DNA of 64,000 bases from positions 15,001 to 79,000 of the forward strand of contig CAUYUJ010019624.1 of assembly GCA_963575745.1 (NCBI GenBank). The letters run 5' to 3'. The stretch's first letter is position 1. Each line of letters begins with the position of its first letter. This document shows positions 1 to 10,223 of this stretch, piece by piece. The position numbers were made by a program, and so were the translations under genes. The DNA comes from Prorocentrum cordatum (taxonomy: Eukaryota; Sar; Dinophyceae; Prorocentrales; Prorocentraceae). The notes beneath the pieces were generated by a model. It saw nothing but the letters and a program-made list of their open reading frames with translations, searched no databases and was not told the DNA's origin.

Positions 1-400
1 GAACGTCAGAGAACATCCCTGTTGCGTTTCCTGGCTTCGGCGCCGTCTTGGAGGTATCTTGGACGCTCTTGGGGCTGTCGTAGCCTCTGGCCTCTCGGGG
101 GCCTCTTGGGGGAGTCCCGGGGGGGGCCTTCGGGGGCTCTATGGGGCGATATGAAGCTCTCAGGGAACTCCTGGAGCCTTTTCGCGCGTTCTGGGGGACT
201 TCTGGCCGCCTCTTTGGAGCCCCTGGGGGGCTTCTTGGGGGTCTCTTGGGGCGTTTTGGGCGCTCTGGCGGGCCTCTGGCCGCCCCTTGGGGGCCTCTTG
301 GGGGTCTCTTGGGGCGCTCTGGGGGTCCTCTGGGGGGCCTTCGGGGGCTTTCTTGGGCCGTTTGGAGGCCCTCCGGGAGCGATTCCAAGATAATGCTGCT
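1..400 (+). repeat. Degenerate 10-11-bp G-rich array, left edge of window
   Basis: From about base 40 the plus strand is a run of units close to CTTGGGGCCGT, 10 or 11 bp each. The overlapping long frames on both strands arise because the unit rarely creates stops. No gene is supported. The first 20 bases repeat part of module L (GAACGTCAGAGA), so the window opens inside a repeat. Confidence 0.85.
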
Positions 401-470
401 TCGGAGTCCCCTCCGGAGCCGATTTTTTGAGGACGTCCCGAGCGAAACGGCCAATTTTCCGGAACACGGC
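401..470 (+). repeat. Single 75-bp-family unit
   Basis: Contains the core GATTTTTTGAGGACGTCCCG followed by AGCGAAACGG, the same core that is tandemly repeated in module U (6323, 12059, 16433, 18970). The preceding stretch (385-440) is also matched by 7953-8005. Confidence 0.8.
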
Positions 471-596
471 AGACCACACAGGAGCACGGCAGACCACACA
501 GGACACGGCAGACCCCACGGGAGCACGGCAGACCACACAGGAGCACGGCAAACCACACAAGAGCACGGCAGACCATACAGGAGCACGCCAGACCAT
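463..596 (-). repeat. 20-bp satellite, reversed orientation
   Basis: About seven monomers read GGAGCACGGCAGACCACACA on plus, the reverse complement of the monomer in the main HOR blocks. It is a short inverted outlier of the satellite family. Confidence 0.92.
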
Positions 597-870
597 TTTG
601 GGGAATCCGTTAACGAAAAATCCCGTGCAGCGCGGCAACCCATATAGTTAAAGAAAAGATATATTTACTCAAGGATTCAGCCAGAACGTCCCGCTTGCTT
701 GTCGTACCTCGAAGACGCTTCCCGTCATCCGCCAACGAGTTTCGGGATGGAGCCCGTACCCCTTAGTTAGAGAACCGCCAACGAGTTTCGGGATGGAGCC
801 CGTACCCCTTAGTTAGAGAATCTCTCTCCCTCTCTATCTCTCTATGTCTCTCTCTTTCTCTGGCTTTAAG
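597..870 (+). repeat. Modules T and V, diverged copies, plus CT run
   Basis: At 597-760 lies a module T copy lacking the TA run (shared segment TTTACTCAAGGATTCAGCC). A 46-bp direct duplication follows (CGCCAACGAGTTTCGGGATG at about 730 and 776), belonging to module V. A CT-rich microsatellite covers 821-862. No coding signal. Confidence 0.8.
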
Positions 871-891
871 CCCCCAAAGCTTCAGCTTCAG

Positions 892-1035
892 CACGGCAGA
901 CCAGAACAGCAGACCCGCACGGCAGACCAGCACAACACACCGACACGGCAGACGAGCACGGCAGTCCGGCACGGCAGACCAGCACGGCAGTCCGGCACGG
1001 CAGACCAGCACGGCAGACCAGCACGGCAGCCCATA
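892..1035 (-). repeat. 13-14-bp variant of the satellite
   Basis: Short units of the form CACGGCAGACCAG, a truncated reversed form of the 20-bp monomer, repeated about ten times. Confidence 0.85.
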
Positions 1036-1078
1036 GGAACATAGCAGACCAGATCATGTCATTGACGCTGCTGTTGTT

Positions 1079-1197
1079 GGTGATGATCATGTTGCTGCTG
1101 ATGGTGATGGTGATGCGTACGATGATGATAATGATGATGATGAGGAGGAGGAGGATGATGATGATGAGTATGAGTATGAGTATGGTGATGATGATGG

Positions 1198-1246
<49 letters not shown>
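1079..1246 (+). repeat. GAT triplet microsatellite
   Basis: Imperfect GAT/GGT triplets become a pure run at about 1195-1246. The poly-Met and poly-His frames here are artefacts of the triplet. Confidence 0.95.
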
Positions 1247-1249
<3 letters not shown>

Positions 1250-1375
1250 CTTCTCGGGGTGTGCTTGGGAGATGTTGGGGTCCTCTGGAGAGCCTTTGGA
1301 CTAGCAGTTTAAATCTGCGTAGCCGTTGTAACCCGACTCTCGTTTTCTTCATCGGTCTGACCGGTTTATCAGCTT
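1247..1375. other. Short unique stretch
   Basis: Sequence between a microsatellite and satellite with no repeat I recognise. A small stem-loop at about 1303-1319 resembles a tRNA anticodon arm, but no other tRNA arm is present. Confidence 0.5.
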
Positions 1376-1560
1376 ACACGGCACAGCGCAGCAACACGAC
1401 AGACGGCAGCAGCACGGCAGACCAGGAAGGCAGACCACAGGAGCACGGCAGACCAGAACGGCAGACCAGAACGGCAGACCGCAGGAGCACGGCAGAGCAG
1501 CACAGCTGACCACAGGAGAACGGCAGACCAGCACAGCGTTGTTGCAGCAGACGGTGCTGA
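1376..1560 (-). repeat. Reversed satellite, mixed 13- to 20-bp spacing
   Basis: Irregularly spaced CACGGCAGACC units, the same orientation as 463-596 and opposite to the HOR blocks. Confidence 0.85.
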
Positions 1561-1735
1561 TACACTCTTAATTTATTGAACACGTCCCCAGCGAAATCGT
1601 CATGGTCGGCCGTATTGAGGGCACTCTGCGGGTCATCTTTGGGCCGATTTTGTTTTTGGGGGGCCGTACTGATGCCCTCAAAAACGATTCCAAGACGACG
1701 TTAGACTCATTGTTTGTTTGATGATTGTTCGGCCG
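1561..1735. other. Degenerate spacer
   Basis: Holds a weak 75-bp-family core near 1578-1605 (CCCAGCGAAATCGTCAT) and a few degenerate G-rich units. Nothing gene-like. Confidence 0.5.
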
Positions 1736-2028
1736 TCTTGAGGGCACTCTTAGGGCATAGTCTGCCGTGCTCCTCGTCTTGGTCTGCCGTGCTCCTCGTC
1801 TTGGTCATCCTTTCCGTCGTCTTGAGGGCGCTCTTGGTGCCTGGTCTGCCGTGCTCCTCGTCTTGGTCTGCCGTGCTCCTCTCGGTTCCTAAGCCTGGTC
1901 TGCCGTGCTCCTCGTCTTGGTCTGCCGTGCTCCTCTCGGTTCCTGCGCGCGGTCTGCCGTGCTCCTGTGGGGAGCACGGCAGACCACAGGAGCACGGCAG
2001 ACCACACAGGAGCACGGCAGACCACACC
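1736..2028 (+). repeat. Cassette C, copy 1, with terminal hairpin
   Basis: Begins GTTCGGCCGTCTTGAGGGCA and carries satellite monomers with the variant spacer CTCGTCTTGG. It ends in a perfect inverted repeat: GGTCTGCCGTGCTCC at 1951-1965, five-base loop, GGAGCACGGCAGACC at 1971-1985. After it the satellite runs in reverse to 2026. The same cassette recurs at 3873, 6019, 11755, 15840 and 16106. Confidence 0.93.
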
Positions 2029-2181
2029 TCGATTTTTTGAGGATGTCTCGAGCGAAATGGCCATTTTTGGGAACCTGACCGGACAAGAACGGGAAGCGTC
2101 CTTTTGTCCCCTGGGCTTATGAGATATTCCACGTTTTTAGTACGGCATACCACAGCAGTGCCACGTACCACTGCCGTGCTC
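2029..2181 (+). repeat. 75-bp-family unit plus HOR leader, copy 1
   Basis: A single 75-bp-family core (2029-2078) is followed by a ~100-bp leader containing CCCCTGGGCTTATGAGATAT. The leader recurs at 16787-16881, in both cases directly before an HOR block. Confidence 0.85.
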
Positions 2182-3809
2182 CTTTGGGGTCTGCCGTGCT
2201 CCTGTGGAGTTTGCCGTGCGAACGTGTGGTCTGCCGTGCTCCTGTGTGGTCTGGCGTGCTCCTGTATGGTCTGCCGTGCTCTTGTGTGGTTTGCCGTGCT
2301 CCTGTGTGGTCTGCCGTGCTCCCGTGGGGTCTGCCGTGTCCTGTGTGGTCTGCCGTGCTCCTGTGTGGTCTGCCGTGCTCCTGTGTGGTCTGCCGTGCTC
2401 CTTCTTGGTCTGCCGTGCTCATGTGCGGTCTGCCGTGCTCCTGTGCGGTCTTCCGTGCGAACGTGTGGACTGCCGTGCTCATTTGGGGTCTGCCTTGCTC
2501 CTTTGTGGTTTGCCGCGCTCCTGTGTGGTCTGCCGTGCTCCTGTGTGGTCAGCCGTGCTCCTGAGGCGTCTACGGTGCTCTTTTGGGGTCTGCCGTACTC
2601 ATTTGGGGTCTGCCGTGCTCCTGTGGTCGGCCGTGCTCATTTGGGGTCTGCCGCGCGCCTGTGAGATCTGCCGTGCTCCTGTTGGGGAAACGCCAGCGGC
2701 GTTCGGGGTACAACAAAAAGGCGCGTTTATGTTGTACCCGCGCGCGGTCTGCCGTGCTCCTGTGGGTTCCGCCGTGCTCCTGTGGCGTCTGCCGTGCTCC
2801 TGTGGCGTCTGCCGGGCTCCTGTGTGGTCTGCCGTGCTCCTTTGTGGTCTGCCGTGCTCCTGTGGAGTCTGCCGTGCTCCTGTGTGGTCTGCCGTGCTCT
2901 TGTGGTCTGCCGTGCTCATTTGGGATTTGCCGTGCTCATGTGGGGTTTGCCGTACTCCTGTGTGGTCTGCCGTGCTCCGGTGGTCTGCCGTGCTCCTTTG
3001 GGGTCTGCCTTACTACTGTGGGGTCTGCCGTGCTCCTGTGTGGTTTGCCGTGCTCCTGTGGTTTGCCTTGCTCCTGTGTGGTCTGCCGTGCTCCTTTTGG
3101 GTCTGCTCTGCCGTGTTCCTGTGGGGTCTGCCGTGCTCCTGTGGGGTCTGCCGTGCTCTTGTGGGGTCTGCCGTGCTCTTGTGTGGTCTGCCGTGCTCCT
3201 TTGTGGTCTGCCGTGCTCCTGTGTGGTCTGCCGTGCTCCTGTGTGGCCTGCCGTGCTCTTGTGTGGTCTGCCGTGCTCCTGTTGGTCTGCCGTGCTCTTC
3301 TGTGGTCTGCCGTGCTCCTATGGGGTCTGCCGTGCTCCTGTGGGGTCTGCCGTGCTCATGCGTGGTCTGCCGTGCTCCTGCGCGGTCTGCCGTGCTCCTG
3401 TGGCGTCTGCCGTGCTCCTGTGTGGTCTGCCGTGCTCCTGTGGTCTGCCGTGCTCATTTGGGGTTTCCCGCCAGCTTGTGGGGTCTGCCGTGTTCCTGTG
3501 GGGGAAACGCCAGCGGCGTTCGGGGTACAAGAAAAGGCGCGTTTATGTTGTACCTGTGCGCGGTCTGCCGTGCTCCTGTGGGGATTGCCGTGCTCCTGTG
3601 TGGTCTGCCGTGCTCCTGTGTGGTTTGCCGTGCTTCTGTGGTCTGCCGTGCTCCTTTGTGGTTTGCCGTGCTCCTGTGGGGTCTGCCGTGCTCCTGTGGG
3701 GTCTGCCGTGCTCCTGTGAGGTCTGCGGTGCTCTTGTGTGGTCTGCAGTGCTTCTGTGTCTGCCGTGCTCATTTGGGATCTGCCGTGCTCGTGTGGTGTC
3801 TGCCGTGCT
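2180..3809 (+). repeat. 20-bp satellite HOR block 1
   Basis: About 80 monomers of TCTGCCGTGCTCCTGTGTGG. Diverged monomers (for example the GCGAACGTGTGG variant near 2217 and the CTCATTTGGGG variants) fall in the same order as in the blocks at 4745, 9725, 12926 and 16880, so the unit of amplification is the whole block. All frames stay largely open and give a 20-residue repeat. This explains the ORFs of more than 500 codons here and is not evidence of protein. Confidence 0.95.
2683..2745 (+). other. Non-satellite island with hairpin inside HOR block
   Basis: A ~63-bp island starting GGGGAAACGCCAGCGGCG interrupts the 20-bp monomers. It holds an inverted repeat: GGGTACAACA at 2706-2715, 14-base loop, TGTTGTACCC at 2730-2739. 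Exact copies sit at the same HOR position at 5396-5429, 11114-11147 and 17413-17446. A variant form is at about 3534-3554 and 18230-18260. Confidence 0.9.
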
Positions 3810-3872
3810 CAACCCATATAGTTAAAGAAAAGATATATTTACTCAAGGATTCAGCCAGAACGTCCCGCTTGT
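3806..3872 (+). repeat. Module T fragment
   Basis: Joins HOR block 1 to cassette C copy 2. It shares AACCCATATAGTTAAAGAAA and TTTACTCAAGGATTCAGCC with 640-710. Confidence 0.88.
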
Positions 3873-4172
3873 TCGGCCGTCTTGAGGGCACTCTTAGGGC
3901 ATAGTCTGCCGTGCTCCTCGTCTTGGTCTGCCGTGCTCCTCGTCTTGGTCATCCTTTCCGTCGTCTTGAGGGCGCTCTTGGTGCCTGGTCTGCCGTGCTC
4001 CTCGTCTTGGTCTGCCGTGCTCCTCTCGGTTTCAGTGCCTGGTCTGCCGTGCTCCTCGTCTTGGTCTGCCGTGCTCCTCTCGGTTCCTGCGCGCGGTCTG
4101 CCGTGCTCCTGTGGGGAGCACGGCAGACCACAGGAGCACGGCAGACCACACAGGAGCACGGCAGACCACACC
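3873..4172 (+). repeat. Cassette C, copy 2
   Basis: Near identical to copy 1. The terminal hairpin arms are at 4095-4109 and 4115-4129, followed by reversed monomers. Confidence 0.93.
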
Positions 4173-4222
4173 TCGATTTTTTGAGGATGTCTCGAGCGAA
4201 ATGGCCATTTTGGGGAATCCTG
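4173..4222 (+). repeat. Single 75-bp-family unit
   Basis: Core CTCGATTTTTTGAGGATGTC followed by TCGAGCGAAATGG. It bridges cassette C to module L. Confidence 0.85.
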
Positions 4223-4744
4223 AAACCTGACCGGACAAGAACGGGAAGCGCCGTTTTTTATCCACCACGTGCGTCAGAGACCGTATTGGCGAGAACGTCA
4301 GAGAAACCCATAAACGCAACAGAACAGACTAAATGGTGGCCTGCCGCGCTGGTCTGTCGAGGTAGTCTGCTGCCCTGGCCACATCATGGTGTCGACACCG
4401 TGCTTTTCTCTCGGCCACGCGGGCCCCCACCCGTTGTCGCCCAGCCTACTTTTTCTGTTCCAGCCTGTCTTGTCTTTTGTTTGTCCGTCGTCGTCGTCGC
4501 GTGCCTTTCCTTTGTCGTGGTCGTCGTTTTCATTATAATCGTCCGCTGTTGCCGTTCTCGCTGTCGCCGTCGTTATCATTTTATGATTGCGGTCGTTTTT
4601 CTGATTGTTTTTTTGTTGTTGGATTCCGTGTTCGGTTGGTTTTTGTGTTATGTTTGTGGTCGTTTTCTGTCATCGTTTTTTGTCGTAATTTTCGAAATCG
4701 TTATTGACGAAGACGACGACGACGACGATGACGACGACGACGAT
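4223..4744 (+). repeat. Module L, copy 1
   Basis: A ~520-bp segment beginning near GAACGGGAAGCGCCGTTTTT and ending in a GAC-rich run (4700-4743) that abuts the satellite. Copies at 9203-9724 and 12408-12925 differ by only a few substitutions and small indels. A plus-strand frame reads as a hydrophobic peptide (MARTSEKPINATEQ start), but its composition follows from GT-rich and GTC-rich DNA and it runs straight into satellite. I do not call it a gene. Confidence 0.9.
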
Positions 4745-6018
4745 CTGCCGTGCTTCTGTGGCGTCTGCGGTGCTCCTGTGGTCTGCCGTGCTCCTTCTTG
4801 GTTTGCCGTGCTCCTGTGTGGTCTGCCGTGCTCCTGTGCGGTCTTCCGTGCTCCTGTGGTCTGCCGTGCTCCTTTGGGGTCTGCCGTGCTCCTGTGGAGT
4901 TTGCCGTGCGAACGTGTGGTCTGCCGTGCTCCTGTGTGGTCTGGCGTGCTCCTGTATGGTCTGCCGTGCTCTTGTGTGGTTTGCCGTGCTCCTGTGTGGT
5001 CTGCCGTGCTCCCGTGGGGTCTGCCGTGTCCTGTGTTGTCTGCCGTGCTCCTGTGTGGTCTGCCGTGCTCCTGTGTGGTCTGCCGTGCTCCTTCTTGGTC
5101 TGCCGTGCTCATGTGCGGTCTGCCGTGCTCCTGTGCGGTCTTCCGTGCGAACGTGTGGACTGCCGTGCTCATTTGGGGTCTGCCTTGCTCCTTTGTGGTT
5201 TGCCGCGCTCCTGTGTGGTCTGCCGTGCTCCTGTGTGGTCAGCCGTGCTCCTGAGGCGTCTACGGTGCTCTTTTGGGGTCTGCCGTACTCATTTGGGGTC
5301 TGCCGTGCTCCTGTGGTCGGCCGTGCTCATTTGGGGTCTGCCGCGCGCCTGTGAGATCTGCCGTGCTCCTGTTGGGGAAACGCCAGCGGCGTTCGGGGTA
5401 CAACAAAAAGGCGCGTTTATGTTGTACCCGCGCGCGGTCTGCCGTGCTCCTGTGGGTTCCGCCGTGCTCCTGTGGCGTCTGCCGTGCTCCTGTGGCTTCT
5501 GCCGGGCTCCTGTGTGGTCTGCCGTGCTCCTTTGTGGTCTGCCGTGCTCCTGTGGAGTCTGCCGTGCTCCTGTGTGGTCTGCCGTGCTCTTGTGGTCTGC
5601 CGTGCTCATTTGGGATTTGCCGTGCTCATGTGGGGTCTGCCGTACTCCTGTGTGGTCTGCCGTGCTCCGGTGGTCTGCCGTGCTCCTTTTGGGGTCTGCC
5701 TTGCTACTGTGGGGTCTGCCGTGCTCCTGTGTGGTCTGCCGTGCTCCTGTGGTTTGCCTTGCTGTGGTCTGCCGTGCTCCTTTTGGGTCTGCTCTGCCGT
5801 GCTCCTGTGGGGTCTGCCGTGCTCCTGTGGGGTCTGCCGTGCTCTTGTGGGGTCTGCCGTGCTCTTGTGTGGTCTGCCGTGCTCCTTTGTGGTCTGGCGT
5901 GCTCCTGTGTGGTCTGCCGTGCTCCTGTGTGGCCTGCCGTGCTCTTGTGTGGTCTGCCGTGCTCCTGTTGGTCTGCCGTGCTCTTCTGTGGTCTGCCGTG
6001 TTCCTATGGGGTCTGCCG
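4745..6018 (+). repeat. 20-bp satellite HOR block 2
   Basis: Same monomer order as block 1, with internal deletions (one at about 5761) and a shorter right end. Carries the hairpin island at 5386-5435. Confidence 0.94.
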
Positions 6019-6322
6019 TTGTTCGGCCGTCTTGAGGGCACTCTTAGGCATAGTCTGCCGTGCTCCTCGTCTTGGTCTGCCGTGCTCCTCGTCTTGGTCA
6101 TCCTTTCCGTCGTCTTGAGGGCGCTCTTGGTGCCTGGTCTGCCGTGCTCCTCGTCTTGGTCTGCCGTGCTCCTCTCGGTTCCTAAGCCTGGTCTGCCGTG
6201 CTCCTCGTCTTGGTCTGCCGTGCTCCTCTCGGTTCCTACGAGGTGGTCTGCCGTGCTCCTGTGGGGAGCACGGCAGACCACAGGAGCAAGGCAGACCACA
6301 CAGGAGCACGGCAGACCACACC
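6019..6322 (+). repeat. Cassette C, copy 3
   Basis: As copies 1 and 2. Hairpin arms are at 6245-6259 and 6265-6279. An internal substitution gives TACGAGGTGG before the hairpin. Confidence 0.92.
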
Positions 6323-6670
6323 TCGATTTTTTGAGGATGTCTCGAACGAAATGGCCGTGGTCTGCCGTGCTCCACACGGGAGCACGGCAGACCACCTGCT
6401 CATTTTCTGAGGACGTCCCGAGCGAAAACGTCTTTTTTGACATAAAAGGTTCTAAAACACCTCTGTCGGCATCTCATTTTTTCGAAGATGTCTCGAGCGG
6501 AACGCTCATTTTCCATGCATAATGAAAATTTTTGATATTTTTCAACATCTCGATTTTTTGAGGATGTCTCGAGCGAAACCGTCATTTTTGACATAAGACG
6601 TCTTAAACGATAGCCTCCAACACCTCGATTTTTCGAGGATGTCTCGAGCGAAATGGCCATTTTGGGAAAT
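6323..6670 (+). repeat. Module U, copy 1: four 75-bp units plus a 17-bp-stem hairpin
   Basis: Successive units carry the core CTCGATTTTTYGAGGATGTC then TCGAGCGAAA, each itself palindromic (CTCGA...TCGAG). Between units 1 and 2 lies a perfect satellite-derived inverted repeat, 17-bp arms at 6357-6373 and 6379-6395 with a five-base loop. AT-richer than its surroundings. Further copies at 12059, 16433 and 18970. Confidence 0.9.
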
Positions 6671-6715
6671 CCGCCAACGAACGGCGCCGTGCAGCCCCGC
6701 AACCCATAGATATAA

Positions 6716-6752
<37 letters not shown>

Positions 6753-7060
6753 CTCAAGGATTCAGCCAGAACGTCCCGCTTGCTTCTCGTACCTCGAAGA
6801 CGCTTCCCGTCATCCCGTGCAGCGCGGCAACCCATAGATATAAAGATATATATATATATATTTACTCAAGGATTCAGCCAGAACGTCCCGCTTGCTTCTC
6901 GTACCTCGAAGACGCTTCCCGTCATCCGCCAACGAAAAATCCCGTGCAGCGCGGCAACCCATAGATATAAAGATATATATATATATATATATACTCAAGG
7001 ATTCAGCCAGAACGTCCCGCTTGCTTCTCGTACCTCGAAGACGCTTCCCGTCATCCGCCA
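6666..7060 (+). repeat. Module T, three tandem copies with TA microsatellite
   Basis: Three units of ~125 bp: CCCATAGATATAAAGATATA, a TA run of variable length, then TTTACTCAAGGATTCAGCC and a TACCTCGAAGACGCTTCCCG tail. The TA run length differs between copies. Confidence 0.92.
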
Positions 7061-7320
7061 GCGCAGTTTCCAAGTGCACCCCGTACCCGATTATTAATTT
7101 TTACCACCAACAAACGGTCCACGCCAGGGGCGCTTCCCGTCATCCGCCAGCGAGCGGGATGCGATCGGTACCCTTTAGTAAGAAAAAATTCAGCCCCTGA
7201 ACCAACGGTGCACGCCGGAGGCGCTTCCCGTCATCCGCCAGCGAGGTGCGGGATGGAATCGATACCCCGTAGTTAGAGAAAATTAAGCCCCTGAACCAAC
7301 GGTGCACGCCGGAGGCGCTT
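7061..7320 (+). repeat. Module V, about three ~90-bp copies
   Basis: Units share GCTTCCCGTCATCCGCCAGC and ACCAACGGTGCACGCCGGAG. The same series follows module T at 19636-19825. No coding signal. Confidence 0.88.
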
Positions 7321-7975
7321 CGACTTGGGGCCATCTTCGCTTCTCTTGGAGCGCTGTTGGGCTGTCTTGGGGCCTCTTGGGCGCCTCTGGGGCCGTCTTG
7401 GAAACCTCTTGGAGCGCTCTGGGGCCGTCGTGGAGGTCTCTGGAGCCGTCCTGGGCCGAAAAAGCCGCCAACTTGGTTCCTGGAGGGCGTGTCTTCGGAG
7501 CCTTGGTGTGAAGCGCTTTTTACGTTGCCGCTCGCTCTGCGAGCCCTGGTGTCGGGAATTGTTCGCGTCACTGTTCGCTCGTCGGAGCCTTGATGTCACG
7601 AGCTTGTCACGTCACTGGTCGCTCTTGGGAGCCTTGGTGTGGAGAGCTTTTTGCGTTACCGATCGTTCTATCATGTGGCGTCTATGGGCCTTCTTGGGGG
7701 TCCTTTTGGGGCTCTTTGGGGGCCCTCTTGGACTGTCTTATGGCCCTCTTGGGCCGTAGACTCTTGGACGCCTTTGGCCGTCTTGGGCCTCTCTTGGCGG
7801 CCTCTTGGGGCCCTCTTGGGTGGCTCTTGGGGCTCTCCTGGGGCTCTCTTGGGGCTGTCTTGGGGTCCTCTCGGGCCGTTTCGGGGCCCTGTTGGGCTGT
7901 GTCGGGGCCTTTGAGGGCTCTTTGGGGCCGTTTTGAAGCCCTCCAGGAGCGACTCCAAGATAATTCCGTTTCGGA
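7321..7975 (+). repeat. Degenerate 10-11-bp G-rich array
   Basis: CTTGGGGCCGT-like units. The right end (7950-8005) matches 385-440, so this array and its edge are a second copy of the window's left edge. Confidence 0.85.
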
Positions 7976-9160
7976 GTCCCCTCCAGAGCCGATTTTTCGA
8001 GGCCGCAGGCGGAAACGCCAGCGGCGGGAGGTCGCGAACGGGCCGCGGACGCGACTAAATTAACTAACGCGCGCGGGGCCGCGGATCGGGCGGCTCACGA
8101 CAGCGTCCAGGGCGGCAAGGCCGAAGCAATCCAGGAGCCAGAGGCAGCCCCTGAACGGGCATGCAGCGGTCCGACGGGCCTGAGGTAGCACCGTAGAGAC
8201 CAAACGCAGCCAAAATGGCGCGGACGTTGCCGAAGTCCAGGTGCGAACGAAGGAACGTTCCCGAGGACGTCGACCCAAGCTGAACAGGAAGTACAGGCGG
8301 TGGAAGAAGGTCCAGCGGGACACCGACGGCGACAACGAGCCGCGACGCCAGCGGCATCAAAGTGTGAACGAATTGCCGAGAAAACTCCACACCAGGATGC
8401 ATCAGCCCAGACCCAGCGGGTAGAGGGCGCGTGATGCACGCCATACAGTCGAACGCGGCGGGTGCACATCACAGGGTCACAGTGCTGTCCAGGACAAGTT
8501 GGGAGCGGACGCGAAACGAGTGCCCATCAAGTCCCTCAGAGCCACTGATCCAGGGTCACGACGGAAAGCCGTCCAGCATTGAGAGAACCCGAGGACACCG
8601 ACCCAGGGAGCCTGACGGGTACAACAGGCTGGCTGAAACCGAAAGTCAAGCGGGAAAGCTGACGGCGACCGAGCCGCGACGCGAGAAAACGCATCCATAT
8701 TGGAATGATGACGAGAGTGCCTTCCACAACTGAGCTGCGCCAGCCCCAGATCCGACGACTAGAAGGGCCTCGAAGTGCACGTTATACGGCAGACACCGAG
8801 GAGTGTGCACATCTAAGTCTCAGCGTTCCCAACCGAGTCGTCAGAGCTTGAGGGACGAGAATGCCTAGTACCCAAGACGCGTCCCACAAAGCCATTGGAT
8901 CCAGGATGACGGCGGAAGGCCGTGCTGCTTCTTAAAAAGGGGTCCAGGGTGACGGCGGAAGGCCGTTCGTTCGGTTAGAAAGTCCAAGGAGAAAGCCAGT
9001 GGACAGGCAAGCCGTGGCCCACTGACAGGCCAGGGAGGCCTGGCGGTGAGACATCTACAGTAGGGCCAGAGGCCGCGAGTCCACAGCGGGGGGGGGCGGT
9101 GGACGGTATTACCGAAGCGCGCACCTGGGTCCAAAGGCAGGAGGTGCGCGCGTCGGGTGG
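7976..9160. other. Low-repeat segment of unknown origin
   Basis: The longest stretch of the left third that is not satellite. Short motifs recur inside it: a CCAGGRTGACGGCGGAAGGC-like motif near 8550, 8900 and 8945, and a GAGGAC(G/A)CCGACCCA motif near 8260 and 8590. Frames of 60-145 codons exist on both strands but none shows a recognisable domain. At 8205-8228 the minus strand carries an SL-like string (see findings). I would not call a gene here. Confidence 0.55.
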
Positions 9161-9202
9161 AGGACGTCTCGAGCGAAACGGCAATTTTTCCACAATTTTC
9201 CG
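9161..9202 (+). repeat. Partial 75-bp-family unit
   Basis: GAGGACGTCTCGAGCGAAAC core leading into module L copy 2, the same junction type as at 4173-4222. Confidence 0.8.
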
Positions 9203-9724
9203 GAACCTGACCGGACAAGAACGGGAAGCGCCGTTTTTTATCCACCACGTGCGTCAGAGACCGTATTGGCGAGAACGTCAGAGAAACCCATAAACGCAAC
9301 AGAACAGACTAAATGGTGGCCTGCCGCGCTGGTCTGTCGAGGTAGTCTGCTGCCCTGGCCACATCATGGTGTCGACACCGTGCTTTTCTCTCGGCCACGC
9401 GGGCCCCCACCCGTTGTCGCCCAGCCTACTTTTTCTGTTCCAGCCTGTCTTGTCTTTTGTTTGTCCGTCGTCGTCGTCGCGTGCCTTTCCTTTGTCGTGG
9501 TCGTCGTTTTCATTATAATCGTCCGCTGTTGCCGTTCTCGCTGTCGCCGTCGTTATCATTTTATGATTGCGGTCGTTTTTCTGATTGTTTTTTTGCTGTT
9601 GGATTCCGTGTTCGGTTGGTTTTTGTGTTATGTTTGTGGTCGTTTTCTGTCATCGTTTTTTGTCGTAATTTTCGAGATCGTTATTGACGAAGACGACGAC
9701 GACGACGATGACGACGACGACGAT
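9203..9724 (+). repeat. Module L, copy 2
   Basis: Near identical to 4223-4744, including the terminal GAC run. Scattered single-base differences such as TTGCTGTTGG near 9592. Confidence 0.92.
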
Positions 9725-10223
9725 CTGCCGTGCTTCTGTGGCTTCTGCGGTGCTCCTGTGGTCTGCCGTGCTCCTTCTTGGTTTGCCGTGCTCCTGTGTG
9801 GTCTGCCGTGCTCCTGTGCGGTCTTCCGTGCTCCTGTGGTCTGCCGTGTTCCTTTGGGGTCTGCCGTGCTCCTGTGGAGTTTGCCGTGCGAACGTGTGGT
9901 CTGCCGTGCGAACGTGTGGTCTGGCGTGCTCCTGTATGGTCTGCCGTGCTCTTGTGTGGTTTGCCGTGCTCCTGTGTGGTCTGCCGTGCTCCCGTGGGGT
10001 CTGCCGTGTCCTGTGTGGTCTGCCGTGCTCCTGTGTGGTCTGCCGTGCTCCTGTGTGGTCTGCCGTGCTCCTTCTTGGTCTGCCGTGCTCATGTGCGGTC
10101 TGCGGTGCTCCTGTGCGGTCTGCCGTGCGAACGTGTGGTCTGCCGTGCTCATTTGGGGTCTGCCTTGCTCCTTTGTGGTTTGCCGCGCTCCTGTGTGGCC
10201 TGCCGTGCTCCTGTGTGGTCAGC
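9725..10223 (+). repeat. HOR block 3, left part
   Basis: Same monomer order as the start of block 2, with the GCGAACGTGTGG variant doubled (9888 and 9908). Broken at 10223 by an insertion. Confidence 0.92.

Noticed and set aside
463-596. Regularly spaced short repeats resembling a CRISPR array
   Set aside because: The units are contiguous 20-bp monomers without unique spacers, part of a eukaryotic satellite.
1303-1345. tRNA-like anticodon arm with a TAA loop
   Set aside because: No acceptor, D or T arm could be found around it; the stem is only four pairs.
4196-4215. GCCATTTTGG strings in module U and after it, resembling the spliced leader
   Set aside because: They are part of the 75-bp unit (GAAATGGCCATTTTGGGG), lack GTAG before and CTCAAG after, and occur in every copy.
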